Shown: one piece after another, positions 1 to 11,397 of the stretch
Layout of the letters: each line of letters begins with the position of its first letter
Numbering within the stretch: position 1 is the stretch's first letter
NCBI RefSeq assembly: GCF_004336985.1
Contig: NZ_SJUO01000002.1
Span: 434,001 to 498,000 of the forward strand
Length of the DNA: 64,000 nt
Origin: Exiguobacterium sp. SL-9
Lineage (GTDB): Bacteria > Bacillota > Bacilli > Exiguobacteriales > Exiguobacteriaceae
Direction: 5' to 3'
Notes under the pieces: model-generated
Told to the model about the DNA's origin: nothing
What the model saw: only the letters and a program-made list of their open reading frames with translations
Databases searched by the model: none
Position numbers and translations under genes: made by a program

Positions 1-1404
1 ATAGCCATTCATAAACTTCCCGATATTTGGTGGGTCTAATCGTTTCGCTTCTAGCATCGCGAGCGGATTGTCATCGACTTGTGCATAATCTTGGTTTGCT
101 TCCACTTGAACGATGGTTTGTTCCGGATAACGAAATGCCGTCAAGCGCCCACCAAAAACCACACCTTGATCGATATTAATGGTTTGATTGAGACGTAGTG
201 GACGTGGACGCGGATCGTGTCCCCAAATGATTAACTTGTTCGAGCGATGATGCACCGTCCAATCTTTTCGAATCGGCTTACCTGCGTCATCAAATCCATC
301 ATTGTCACCGTAGCGACAAAAATCACTAATCTCTCGAGAGGACTTACCAATGAACTCGTCTCGAATACCGGCATGGACACAGACCGCTGTCGGAATATCG
401 TGCTTGGTCAGAACATAGTGAGAGGGTGCATGTTTTAGCAGGCGCTTCATTGAAGACTTTAACGCCTCCGTTAATTCTGCGCCATTCTCCTCTTCGAATG
501 CATGGAGTTCTTCCACAAATAACTCATCCCCATGCTTCATCGTAACGTTTCGTCCTTCGAGCCAGCGCAACACTTTCCAGCCATGATTACTATCAATCAT
601 TTTCGCAACACCCGCTTCGACGTGCCGGATGAAGAACAAAATGGTGTCAAGTGACTTCGGACCGCGACTCATAATATCTCCAAGTGACAAGAAGGTTCGT
701 CCTTCTGGATGTACGTATAACCCTTCTTCATTTTGGATGTATCCTAAACGTTCGAGCAATTCGATAAACTCGTCGAAGCATCCGTGAATGTCCCCAATCA
801 CATCAATTCCATCGTCTGTCGATAGATGCAGCCGGTTGTTCATCTGACGCGTTAGGTCGACTTCATCTACGTTCGCGATGACGTGGACTTGATCGAATCC
901 TTCGCGTTTCATCGAGCGCTTTTCCCGATTGAACACTTGAACTTGTTGTTTTACACGTCGCCCCCCACGAGGGAAATCGCGTTGTTGATCACGCTCAAGT
1001 AATGTGTGTTGTTCGACGTCTAAGACTAGCGCGTAGATAGGTTGATGCAACCGTCGTGCCAATTCGATATAAGTTTTACGATCAGACGCATAGAGGTGTG
1101 TCGCGTCGATTATCGTCAGTTTATTGAGTCGCGCCCTTGCTTCGATGAGTGAAGTCATCAGCGCAAACGCCTCTGTGGATATGTCTTGATACGCTTCATA
1201 AAGCGTGTCAGCTTCGTCCGGCGGATGTCCTTTCCAATCGATATGCTCGACATCCCCGACAAGTTTCCGGTAATCATCCGAACTGACGACTTCGCTCGGA
1301 CGAATCGTTTCGTCTTCGATTAATTGTTTGAGCCATGTCGACTTTCCGCTATTAGACGGTCCGACCAATAATACAATTCCCGCATAAGGAAGTTGAATCC
1401 GCAT
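1..1404 (-). CDS. pnkp: Pnkp, polynucleotide kinase-phosphatase(-ligase) of the RNA repair system (3'-truncated by window edge)
   Basis: An open frame of 468 codons runs from an ATG at 1404 to the window edge without a stop, so only the N-terminal half of a protein that is usually about 850 residues is present. Residues 15-23 are a P-loop (GPSNSGKST), the signature of the 5'-polynucleotide kinase domain; in the family the Lys and Ser bind ATP. A metallophosphoesterase domain follows (GDIHGCFDE, GDIMSRGP, NHG, CVHAG, WGHDP), which acts as 2',3'-phosphatase. The C-terminal ligase/adenylyltransferase domain would lie outside. The start codon overlaps the hen1 stop by one base (TAATG), so the two are translationally coupled. 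Known role of the family: heals ends of ribotoxin-cleaved RNA and, with Hen1, reseals them. Confidence 0.93.
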   Translation of the reverse strand, partial: MRIQLPYAGIVLLVGPSNSGKSTWLKQLIEDETIRPSEVVSSDDYRKLVGDVEHIDWKGHPPDEADTLYEAYQDISTEAFALMTSLIEARARLNKLTIIDATHLYASDRKTYIELARRLHQPIYALVLDVEQHTLLERDQQRDFPRGGRRVKQQVQVFNREKRSMKREGFDQVHVIANVDEVDLTRQMNNRLHLSTDDGIDVIGDIHGCFDEFIELLERLGYIQNEEGLYVHPEGRTFLSLGDIMSRGPKSLDTILFFIRHVEAGVAKMIDSNHGWKVLRWLEGRNVTMKHGDELFVEELHAFEEENGAELTEALKSSMKRLLKHAPSHYVLTKHDIPTAVCVHAGIRDEFIGKSSREISDFCRYGDNDGFDDAGKPIRKDWTVHHRSNKLIIWGHDPRPRPLRLNQTINIDQGVVFGGRLTAFRYPEQTIVQVEANQDYAQVDDNPLAMLEAKRLDPPNIGKFMNGY

Positions 1405-2750
1405 TAGATCACCTGCTTTCTTGTAAACTCAGCGAGTTGAGTCGGCTCTCCAAACGTCGGATGGTTTTCGCCTATCCCACTGAACGTACACGAGTAACCG
1501 AACAGCGCTGCTTGCGTCTCACAAAAAGACATAAACTCTGACCTCGTCCACTCGAAGCGGTGATCCGGGTGTCGATATGACGAATCGAGCCCATACACCT
1601 CGTTATACTCTCGATTTGGTGTCGTCACGAAGAGCGACTTCGGTCGGTACGTATCGAGAAGTGTGGCCATCATCTTAGGAATACGATCTTCATCGATATG
1701 TTCGATGACCTCACAAAGAATGAAGACGTCCGCTCCGCGTAATCGGTCATCCACATAAAACAGCGAACCGAACATCGACACCGGTTGATTAAATGTTTTA
1801 TCTTCGGCATTTTTTTCATAACGTTTTAATGCCTTAAGTCGCTCACGCTCAGACGGTTCGACCGCATAAATCAGTTCAATCCCAGGCACAAAACCAAGTT
1901 TGCTCGCAAGCTTCCCTTCTCCGGCACCCATATCAATGACGACACGACGCTCTGGTAAGGCGCTCACTTTTCCGATGATTGCCTCATAACGCAGGTCGTT
2001 CAACCGCTGGTGATTCGCTTTTTGTACTTTAGCTACCGGCTCCTCTTCTAAGAGACGATATACGTCTTTGAAGCGCAATGCTTGTTTCAAAATATATGTA
2101 CGTTGTGGATGAGAATCTAACCATCCTTCCCCGTAACGTTTGAGTTTTTCAATTTCTTTTTCATCGATAAAATAATGCTTATAATTGTCCATGACAGGAA
2201 TCAACACATACAATTGTCGCAATGCCGATTGAAGTGTCGTCATGCCTGACAATTGTAGCATTCGGGCAGCGTGTTTCTTCGTTAAATCTAAATCGTCGGT
2301 TGTCTCGCTATAGACGAACTCCACCTGATAACCGAGTGGTTCGAACAACTCACGAATGGCTCCATCACTTAATGCACTCGCAATCGGCCCAACAGAAATG
2401 TGTAACGGAAACGAATGATTGACCCATTCCGCATATTCTGGTTTTGGTTTACCGTTGAGCGCCGTGCCGAGGGCCGTTCGTAATAACGAGCAAAAAATAC
2501 TGCTGACGGCAAATTCTCGGTCATTTATGTATGAAGTAATATCGTATTGGCCAGCATTGTTACGTGAAAGTTCGATTGGGTCGGGCGTTACGAAAAATGT
2601 GACGTCTACATGTTCAGCCTCAAAGCGGTTAAAGAACATCCGGACGAGATGACCGTTTTCAGTGCGTTCGTATATATTGTTTGGATTTTTAGCAAGCAAA
2701 TAGGACAAGACTTCTACGTGTTCGCCTGTAGCTCGGATGGAGAGTTGCAT
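1404..2750 (-). CDS. hen1: Hen1, 3'-terminal RNA ribose 2'-O-methyltransferase
   Basis: A 448-aa protein with an N-terminal Hen1-type activation domain (residues 1 to about 240) and a C-terminal SAM-dependent methyltransferase. The SAM loop is DMGAGEG near residues 273-279. The metal-binding set typical of Hen1 is visible: CEVIEH (Glu347, Glu350, His351) and the HPDHRFEWTR segment with His397. Family knowledge: Hen1 methylates the 2'-OH at the 3' end of a cleaved RNA before Pnkp ligates it, so the repaired site resists a second cut. An upstream ATG at 2786 is in frame, but the ATG at 2750 has a good ribosome binding site (AGGTGA) and matches how Hen1 proteins begin, so I chose it. The partner gene pnkp overlaps its stop codon. 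Confidence 0.93.
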   Translation of the reverse strand: MQLSIRATGEHVEVLSYLLAKNPNNIYERTENGHLVRMFFNRFEAEHVDVTFFVTPDPIELSRNNAGQYDITSYINDREFAVSSIFCSLLRTALGTALNGKPKPEYAEWVNHSFPLHISVGPIASALSDGAIRELFEPLGYQVEFVYSETTDDLDLTKKHAARMLQLSGMTTLQSALRQLYVLIPVMDNYKHYFIDEKEIEKLKRYGEGWLDSHPQRTYILKQALRFKDVYRLLEEEPVAKVQKANHQRLNDLRYEAIIGKVSALPERRVVIDMGAGEGKLASKLGFVPGIELIYAVEPSERERLKALKRYEKNAEDKTFNQPVSMFGSLFYVDDRLRGADVFILCEVIEHIDEDRIPKMMATLLDTYRPKSLFVTTPNREYNEVYGLDSSYRHPDHRFEWTRSEFMSFCETQAALFGYSCTFSGIGENHPTFGEPTQLAEFTRKQVI

Positions 2751-2845
2751 GGCTTCACCTGACTTTCTTTGAATGTATGTGTTCAATTTTATTCAAATAT
2801 ACCATATTTTTGAATCCTCTCGTACTCGCCATATGCTAGAATGCG

Positions 2846-3874
2846 TTAATCCCAATCACTGATCTCAACCTTCCCGTACTGGTTCATCATTTCTGTAAAT
2901 TCGTCATTCCGACGCACGCTACCAAAATCGACCACTACTTCCTCCACAATCGGGTTTTCTAAAAGAGGTACATAATCTTTGAATTGCATATGCTTCGCAG
3001 AAAAATGGGAAAATTGTCGTAACGAAGGTGCTTCACCTAAGCTTGAAAGATCGATCAGGCCTTGTAAATGTTCGATTTCTATTCTTTTCAAGTGATAAAG
3101 TTTACTAACATCAGGTAATTGTTGAACACGACGAAGCGACTGTAAATGAAGTGTTCGCAACTCGAGCAATTCAGAAATGACGGATAAATCTTCTAATCCC
3201 CGAATGTGCCGCAACCCCAAATGTTGTAGCGCTTTTAATGCGGAAAGTGCCTTCAAATCGCGTGTCCCGCCTAATAGGATGTTCAGTGTTCTCAGTTTTT
3301 CAAGACCGCCTAAACAAGAAAAGTTATGTAATCGTACCGACCGTAACGTCAGCTCTTCTAATTGAGGGAGTCTCCTCAACACATCGATGCCTTTCGTATG
3401 TCCTTCTATGCGCAAACGTTTTAGTCTCGAGAATCGACTGATCACCGATAAATCGGGCTTCGTCGACTTCGTCGCCCCAATCGAGAGGTCAATCAGGTGC
3501 TCTATCACACCGTCTAAAATGTCTAAACTTTCTAATCGATAGACGTGTAACACGAGTTCAGTTAACGAACGAAGCTGATGAATGACGTTTAAATTCGTTA
3601 TTCTACGATCAACGTCAACATATAACCTTCTTACTGACGGGACATAAGCAAGATTAGATAAGTCGCACCGTGCAAAATCAAAGCTATGTGCACGCAACAC
3701 GATGTCATCACGTTTTGAAAAGAGATGCGCTTCTAATAACATAAACGTTTCTTGTGATACAACATCAGAAAATTGAATCGTGTGCAGGGTTTCCAACTGT
3801 ATGAGTTCAAGTACTTCTGACTCCGTTAACCGGTCCGTGATTTCGACTCGTCCGCCACCTATATCTTCATACAT
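2846..3874 (-). CDS. Leucine-rich-repeat protein upstream of hen1-pnkp
   Basis: A 342-aa protein made almost wholly of degenerate leucine-rich repeats of about 22-24 residues (units such as LSVISRFSRLKRLRIEG, LRRLPQLEELTLRSV, LSALKALQHLGLRH) from about residue 80 to 300. There is no signal peptide or membrane segment, so it is predicted to be cytosolic. It starts 3 nt after the stop of the preceding gene, with GAGGGGAG as ribosome binding site, and ends 95 nt before the hen1 start, so it is probably co-transcribed with hen1-pnkp. Its function is unknown; LRR proteins generally act as protein-binding scaffolds. A link with RNA repair is only inferred from position. Confidence 0.8.
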   Translation of the reverse strand: MYEDIGGGRVEITDRLTESEVLELIQLETLHTIQFSDVVSQETFMLLEAHLFSKRDDIVLRAHSFDFARCDLSNLAYVPSVRRLYVDVDRRITNLNVIHQLRSLTELVLHVYRLESLDILDGVIEHLIDLSIGATKSTKPDLSVISRFSRLKRLRIEGHTKGIDVLRRLPQLEELTLRSVRLHNFSCLGGLEKLRTLNILLGGTRDLKALSALKALQHLGLRHIRGLEDLSVISELLELRTLHLQSLRRVQQLPDVSKLYHLKRIEIEHLQGLIDLSSLGEAPSLRQFSHFSAKHMQFKDYVPLLENPIVEEVVVDFGSVRRNDEFTEMMNQYGKVEISDWD

Positions 3875-3877
3875 GTT

Positions 3878-4300
3878 TTAATTCTCCCCTCTTTCGAAAA
3901 TCCCCGTATCTCGAACATAACCAAAAATACAAATAATCTCACCTTCCATTACAAAAGGTATCTTTAGTCTTCTCAATATGTGATGAAATTCATCGGTTAC
4001 ATCATGAATCTCTGGTTCCATGATAGAACCACGAGCTTCTTTGACGATAGGTAGAATCCGCATCCATTCGATTGAAGCGGTCGGATCAGGAAAGCCATCA
4101 TCCCAATCACTTGAGAGATCAGCCGTCTTCGATAAATATTCAGAATCCGGTGTGTCTTCTAATACATATTTGATTTGATAAGGCGCTTCAGATAAGCATT
4201 CAGGTGCCACCGCTCGTCTCAGTTCCTCCCACTTCGTCTTGTTCATCACGGATGTCAATTGTCGCTCCTCGATTACTCGTAACACTTTTTGTCGGTCCAC
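3878..4300 (-). CDS. Hypothetical protein resembling DUF6678
   Basis: A 140-aa soluble acidic protein. The stretch MNKTKWEELRRAV near residue 19, then SDWDDGF, IEWMRILP and a C-terminal IFGYVRDTG resemble the layout of DUF6678 proteins (Lys-Trp near the N-terminus, W-D-G in the middle, a GYV/I end); this is from memory and unconfirmed. The likely start is GTG at 4300 with AAGGAT upstream. It sits 6 nt after the zinc-ribbon gene and 3 nt before the LRR gene, so it is mid-operon. DUF6678 genes are often found among immunity-like genes, but no function is assigned here. Confidence 0.65.
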   Translation of the reverse strand: MDRQKVLRVIEERQLTSVMNKTKWEELRRAVAPECLSEAPYQIKYVLEDTPDSEYLSKTADLSSDWDDGFPDPTASIEWMRILPIVKEARGSIMEPEIHDVTDEFHHILRRLKIPFVMEGEIICIFGYVRDTGIFERGEN

Positions 4301-4306
4301 CTTGAT

Positions 4307-4699
4307 TCATCCTTTCTCATATGCGAGTTCGAGGAGCATGATTGCCCGCAACACGTCATCTCGATTGTGCTTTTGCTTCATCCACTTGGGCAAGCGACTC
4401 TCCATACTTCGGTTCGCGCCGTCGCTCGTCCGAATATCTGCTTCCACGTACTGTCTCATATACGCGAGGTGCTCCTGGTTATAAGCCCATAGGATATGAC
4501 CACAGCAGTTCGTCTGTAAATAAAGTGGAAGTCTAAAGAAAGGATCGTAGGCGCCTCTTTCCACCCGTATGCCTTGATCAGAATACATCCGTACGTACCC
4601 ACAGGCCAGACAACTAAGACGTACCTCTTCATGAACGATTATGTCGGCGCACTGCTCACATCGAGGACACCGCACAAGAATCTGATGCATGAACGCCAT
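4307..4699 (-). CDS. Zinc-ribbon hypothetical protein
   Basis: A 130-aa protein with an N-terminal four-cysteine zinc ribbon (CPRC at about residues 11-14, CLAC at about 30-33) followed by a Bacillales-type conserved part: DPFFRLPLYLQTNCCGHILWAYN, where a CC pair and aromatic residues stand out, and SRLPKWMKQKHNRD near the end. Such proteins are common as small solitary genes in Bacillota and have no known biochemical role. It is the first gene of the presumed five-gene operon ending in pnkp. No strong ribosome binding site is visible; a TATAAT at 4753-4758 (minus strand) lies just downstream of the suf terminator and may be the -10 of this operon. Confidence 0.7.
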   Translation of the reverse strand: MAFMHQILVRCPRCEQCADIIVHEEVRLSCLACGYVRMYSDQGIRVERGAYDPFFRLPLYLQTNCCGHILWAYNQEHLAYMRQYVEADIRTSDGANRSMESRLPKWMKQKHNRDDVLRAIMLLELAYEKG

Positions 4700-4759
4700 T
4701 AATGTTTTGCTCTTTAACTAAAATCGCTTCATATGACAGCCCTTTTTATTTGATTATAC

Positions 4760-4790
4760 AAAAAAAACCAGCGAAGCTTGGCTTCGCTGG
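4760..4790 (-). terminator. Rho-independent terminator of the suf operon
   Basis: An 10-11-bp perfect stem (CCAGCGAAGC / GCTTCGCTGG) with a 3-nt loop is followed on the minus strand by a run of eight T. It lies just beyond the sufB stop. Confidence 0.92.
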
Positions 4791-4803
4791 TTGCATGAAT
4801 GGA

Positions 4804-6201
4804 TTACCCGATCGATCCTTCCATCTCAAACTTGATGAGACGGTTCATTTCGACGGCATATTCCATTGGCAATTCTTTCGTGAACGGCTCGATGAAGCCC
4901 ATGACGATCATTTCCGTCGCTTCTTCTTCCGAGATTCCGCGGCTCATGAGGTAGAAGAGTTGCTCTTCTGACACTTTTGAGACTTTCGCTTCGTGCTCGA
5001 GCGAGACTTGGTCGTTCAAGATCTCGTTGTACGGGATCGTGTCCGACGTCGACTCGTTGTCCATGATGAGCGTGTCACATTCGATGTTCGAACGTGCGCC
5101 TTTCGCTTTACGGCCGAAGTGGACGATACCGCGATACGAGACTTTTCCGCCTTGTTTCGAAATCGACTTCGAGACGATTGACGATGACGTGTTCGGTGCG
5201 AGGTGAATCATTTTCGCGCCGGCGTCTTGGTGCTGCCCTTTACCGCCGAGAGCGATCGAGAGCGTCATACCGCGCGAGCCTTCACCTTTTAAGATGACGG
5301 CTGGGTATTTCATCGTGAGTTTCGAACCGATGTTACCATCGATCCACTCCATCGATCCACCCGCTTCACAGACGGCACGCTTCGTGACCAAGTTGTAGAC
5401 GTTGTTCGCCCAGTTTTGGATCGTCGTGTAACGGCAGTATGCGTCTTTGTTGACGAAGATCTCAACGACCGCTGAGTGAAGTGAGTTCGTCGTGTAGACC
5501 GGTGCTGTACATCCTTCGACGTAATGGACAGATGCGCCCTCGTCGACGATGATGAGCGTCCGCTCGAACTGACCCATGTTCTCCGAGTTGATACGGAAAT
5601 AAGCTTGGAGCGGTTGCTCGAGCTTCACGCCTTTTGGTACGTAGATGAACGAGCCACCTGACCAAACAGCCGAGTTGAGTGCCGAGAACTTGTTGTCCGT
5701 CGGTGGAATCAATTTCCCGAAATACTCACGGAAGAGGTCTTCGTTTTCTTTGAGCGCCGTGTCTGTATCTTTGAAGACGACACCTTTCGCTTCGAAGTCT
5801 TCTTGCATGCTGTGATAGACAACCTCAGACTCATACTGAGCCGAGACGCCTGCCAAGTATTTCTGTTCCGCTTCCGGAATCCCAAGCTTATCAAACGTAC
5901 GTTTGATTTCTTCAGGAACCTCGTCCCACGAGTGCTCTGTCTTTTCAGACGGTTTGACATAGTACGTGATCTCATCGAAATCGAGTGCCGTGAGATCGCC
6001 GCCCCATGTCGGCATCGGCATTTTGCGGAACTGTTCGAGTGATTTCAAACGGAACTCGAGCATCCATGCCGGTTCTTCTTTCATGCGCGAGATCGTTTCT
6101 ACGATTTCGTTCGTCAAGCCGCGGCCTGAACGGAAAATCGAGATGTCTCGGTCATGGAAGCCATATTTATAATCGCCAATGTCAGGCATATTTTTCGCCA
6201 T
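4804..6201 (-). CDS. sufB: SufB, Fe-S cluster scaffold subunit
   Basis: A 465-aa protein, the usual length, starting [15 protein letters not shown] and carrying the SufB core (right-handed beta-helix) with the conserved segments [19 protein letters not shown], and the C-terminal [23 protein letters not shown]. SufB works with SufC and SufD as the SufBC2D scaffold on which Fe-S clusters are built using sulfur from SufS/SufU. It is the last gene of the sufCDSUB operon, 19 nt after sufU, and is followed by a terminator. The gene order is identical to the Bacillus subtilis operon. Confidence 0.97.
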   Translation of the reverse strand: MAKNMPDIGDYKYGFHDRDISIFRSGRGLTNEIVETISRMKEEPAWMLEFRLKSLEQFRKMPMPTWGGDLTALDFDEITYYVKPSEKTEHSWDEVPEEIKRTFDKLGIPEAEQKYLAGVSAQYESEVVYHSMQEDFEAKGVVFKDTDTALKENEDLFREYFGKLIPPTDNKFSALNSAVWSGGSFIYVPKGVKLEQPLQAYFRINSENMGQFERTLIIVDEGASVHYVEGCTAPVYTTNSLHSAVVEIFVNKDAYCRYTTIQNWANNVYNLVTKRAVCEAGGSMEWIDGNIGSKLTMKYPAVILKGEGSRGMTLSIALGGKGQHQDAGAKMIHLAPNTSSSIVSKSISKQGGKVSYRGIVHFGRKAKGARSNIECDTLIMDNESTSDTIPYNEILNDQVSLEHEAKVSKVSEEQLFYLMSRGISEEEATEMIVMGFIEPFTKELPMEYAVEMNRLIKFEMEGSIG

Positions 6202-6220
6202 ATCGGTCTCCTCCTTCTAC

Positions 6221-9135
<2,915 letters not shown>

Positions 9136-9147
9136 CGTACAGCCTCC

Positions 9148-9927
9148 TTACGCTTCTGTGTCTACTGTCATTCCAAGATCTTGCTTCACCCAGTCGTAAC
9201 CTTCTGCTTCGAGTCGTTGTGCAAGCTCTTTGCCACCTGACATGACGATTTTTCCGTCCATCATGATGTGAACAAAGTCTGGCTCGATATAGTTGAGGAG
9301 ACGTTGATAGTGCGTGATGATCAAGCAACCGAATTCTTCGTTGCGCATTTCGTTGACGCCTTTAGCGACGACTTTAAGTGCATCGATGTCAAGACCTGAG
9401 TCGATTTCATCGAGGATGGCGATGTTCGGTTTAATCATCATCATTTGAAGAATTTCGTTACGTTTTTTCTCTCCGCCTGAGAAGCCTTCGTTCAAATAGC
9501 GGTGTGCCATGGCTGAAGGAATTTCAAGGACGTCCATCTTCGCATCGAGTTCACGGATGAACTTCATGAGCGAGATTTCTTGGCCTTCTTCACGGCGCGA
9601 GTTGATCGCTGAACGTAAGAAATCGGCATTCGTGACACCACTAATTTCAGCAGGATACTGCATCGCGAGGAACATTCCGGCTTGCGCGCGCTCGTCGACT
9701 TCCATCTCGAGTACGTCTTCGCCGTTCAAATCGACGCTTCCGCCTGTTACTTCATACAATGGATGTCCCATAAGTGCCGATGCGAGTGTAGATTTACCCG
9801 TCCCGTTAGGACCCATGATGGCGTGAATTTCGCCACCTTTAATTTCAAGATTAAGACCTTTGACGATCTCTTTTCCTTCGATTGAGACGCGGAGGTCATC
9901 AATTTTCATGTGTGGTACGTTAGACAT
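9148..9927 (-). CDS. sufC: SufC, ATPase of the Fe-S assembly complex
   Basis: A 259-aa ABC-type ATPase with Walker A GPNGTGKST (about residues 39-47), signature FSGGEKKRNEI, and Walker B IAILDEIDSGLD. It is soluble and drives conformational change of SufB-SufD during cluster assembly. It is the first gene of sufCDSUB and lies about 50 nt downstream of a well-defined promoter with a palindrome over its -10 box. Confidence 0.96.
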   Translation of the reverse strand: MSNVPHMKIDDLRVSIEGKEIVKGLNLEIKGGEIHAIMGPNGTGKSTLASALMGHPLYEVTGGSVDLNGEDVLEMEVDERAQAGMFLAMQYPAEISGVTNADFLRSAINSRREEGQEISLMKFIRELDAKMDVLEIPSAMAHRYLNEGFSGGEKKRNEILQMMMIKPNIAILDEIDSGLDIDALKVVAKGVNEMRNEEFGCLIITHYQRLLNYIEPDFVHIMMDGKIVMSGGKELAQRLEAEGYDWVKQDLGMTVDTEA

Positions 9928-9964
9928 TCGGATACCCCTTCCGTTTTCTCGCCATTTTTGGCGT

Positions 9965-10010
9965 AGATTAGATATATTCTAATCTTAATCTAGGCAATTT
10001 TTTATTTCAA
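9965..10010 (-). promoter_or_regulatory. suf operon promoter with a palindromic candidate operator
   Basis: On the minus strand a -35 box TTGAAA (10010-10005) is spaced 17 nt from a -10 box TAAGAT (9987-9982). A perfect inverted repeat, AGATTAGA-TATAT-TCTAATCT (9985-9965), begins within the -10 and covers the expected start site, the position of a repressor site. The regulator is not identifiable from sequence. Confidence 0.7.
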
Positions 10011-10025
10011 GCGACTCACCTTATT

Positions 10026-10061
10026 ATTCATTCTCAATAAAACTTAAATGTTGAGAATGAG
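10026..10061. promoter_or_regulatory. Inverted TTGAGAATGA half-sites, Fur-like candidate operator
   Basis: Two facing copies of TTGAGAATGA (10028-10037 on the minus strand; 10050-10059 on the plus strand) flank an AT-rich 12-nt spacer upstream of the suf -35. GAGAATGA-type units resemble the GATAAT hexamers of Fur boxes, and one half is followed by a second GAGAAT. It could equally form a weak hairpin at the end of the MFS gene. The Fur assignment is an inference. Confidence 0.35.
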
Positions 10062-10081
10062 AATATCGGGAAATCAAGACT

Positions 10082-11296
10082 TTATCCAACTTTTTCCTCG
10101 GTTAACGCCAAACTTGCTTTCCTTTCTTTCAAGGCGTCGGCGAAGAAGAAGGCCCCACATGCCGTCAACACGGCCAAGCTTCCAAAAACCGGTAGCGCGG
10201 CATTGTCGAATCCATCGAGCAGCACGCCGCCGATGACAGGACCGATCGTCTGACCGAGCGCCGTCAACCCCATCGCCCCGAAATACGTCCCGCGCAGGTG
10301 AGCCGGTGCCAATTCGTCCGTCAACACGTCCGTCATCGTGAACATGAGCACCTCCCCGATTGTAAAGATGACCATCGCGACGAACAACACCCACGTCTCG
10401 GTCGCAAAACCGATGAGCAGAAGGCCAGTCGACAACGTCCCAACGCCGAAAAAGAGCGACTTGATCGGTGACACGCGAATCCCGAAGCGCATGATCGGAT
10501 ACTGGACGACGAGCACGGTGATCGCATTGACCGTCAACAGGTAGGCGAACAAACGTGAGCCGTCACTGAAGCCGTCATGAAACGCGATGAACTGCGGTAA
10601 CGTCGCATTGAACTGACTATAGCCGATGATGGCAAAGATCATGCCGATGATGACGGAGCGGAACGTTTTATCTTGTTGTAACACACGGAACGTTTCCGTC
10701 AAGCGCGGCCGGACTTTGACGCCGTCCCCTTCCTCGAACGGATACTTGCGGAACAATGTCGAGATGACGAGTCCGTATAGGACATAGACACCCGTCACGA
10801 CGAAGAAGGCGCTCTTCGCTCCGGTCAGCGACAACACGACCGCGAGCAACGGCCCGATCGCCGCCGCGATATTGATTAAAAAGTAGCGGACGTTATAAAC
10901 GATGACGCGTTGGTCCGGCTGTGTCGTATCGCTGATGAGCGCACGGGACGCCGGTTCGAGGAACGACCGTGACACACCCATGAGCACCGAGAATATGTAA
11001 AACCAAAACAATTCCGTCACAAGTGCGAAGCCAGTGAACGTGACCGCATTCAAGGCGATCCCGATCAGCATCAACTGTTTGCGCCCATACCGGTCAGACA
11101 ACGTCCCCCCGAAAAAGCTCATGAATAACCCCGACAGCGCCGAGATGGCGAATACCGTCCCGATGACGCTAGCCGAGAAGCCGAGCGTCGCGAGATAAAT
11201 CGCAAAAAATGGCATAACAAAAAATGTCGACAGCCGGGCAAAAAATGTACCGAACAAGACGCCCAGCGTCAGCGGATGAATGTGTCGTATGTTCAT
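10082..11296 (-). CDS. MFS transporter (drug:H+ antiporter type)
   Basis: A 404-aa integral membrane protein with about 12 predicted membrane segments. Motif A of the major facilitator superfamily, GGTLSDRYGRKQ, follows the second segment. The overall layout (two six-helix halves) suits a DHA1-type efflux transporter. The substrate cannot be told. It stands between suf and met operons, in the same direction as both, with no clear partner gene. Another solute class is possible. Confidence 0.88.
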   Translation of the reverse strand: MNIRHIHPLTLGVLFGTFFARLSTFFVMPFFAIYLATLGFSASVIGTVFAISALSGLFMSFFGGTLSDRYGRKQLMLIGIALNAVTFTGFALVTELFWFYIFSVLMGVSRSFLEPASRALISDTTQPDQRVIVYNVRYFLINIAAAIGPLLAVVLSLTGAKSAFFVVTGVYVLYGLVISTLFRKYPFEEGDGVKVRPRLTETFRVLQQDKTFRSVIIGMIFAIIGYSQFNATLPQFIAFHDGFSDGSRLFAYLLTVNAITVLVVQYPIMRFGIRVSPIKSLFFGVGTLSTGLLLIGFATETWVLFVAMVIFTIGEVLMFTMTDVLTDELAPAHLRGTYFGAMGLTALGQTIGPVIGGVLLDGFDNAALPVFGSLAVLTACGAFFFADALKERKASLALTEEKVG

Positions 11297-11362
11297 CCGG
11301 ATCCCCCCTTTTTCTACATATATATAGTGTACTTCGAATACTTAGGCAAAACTACTCCAAAC

Positions 11363-11390
11363 AAAAAAGGCCCGGGATGTCCCGAGCCTT
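11363..11390 (-). terminator. Terminator of the metNIQ operon
   Basis: Stem AAGGC-CGGGA / TCCCG-GCCTT followed by a T-run on the minus strand, 8 nt past the metQ stop. Confidence 0.9.
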
Positions 11391-11397
11391 GACGAGA

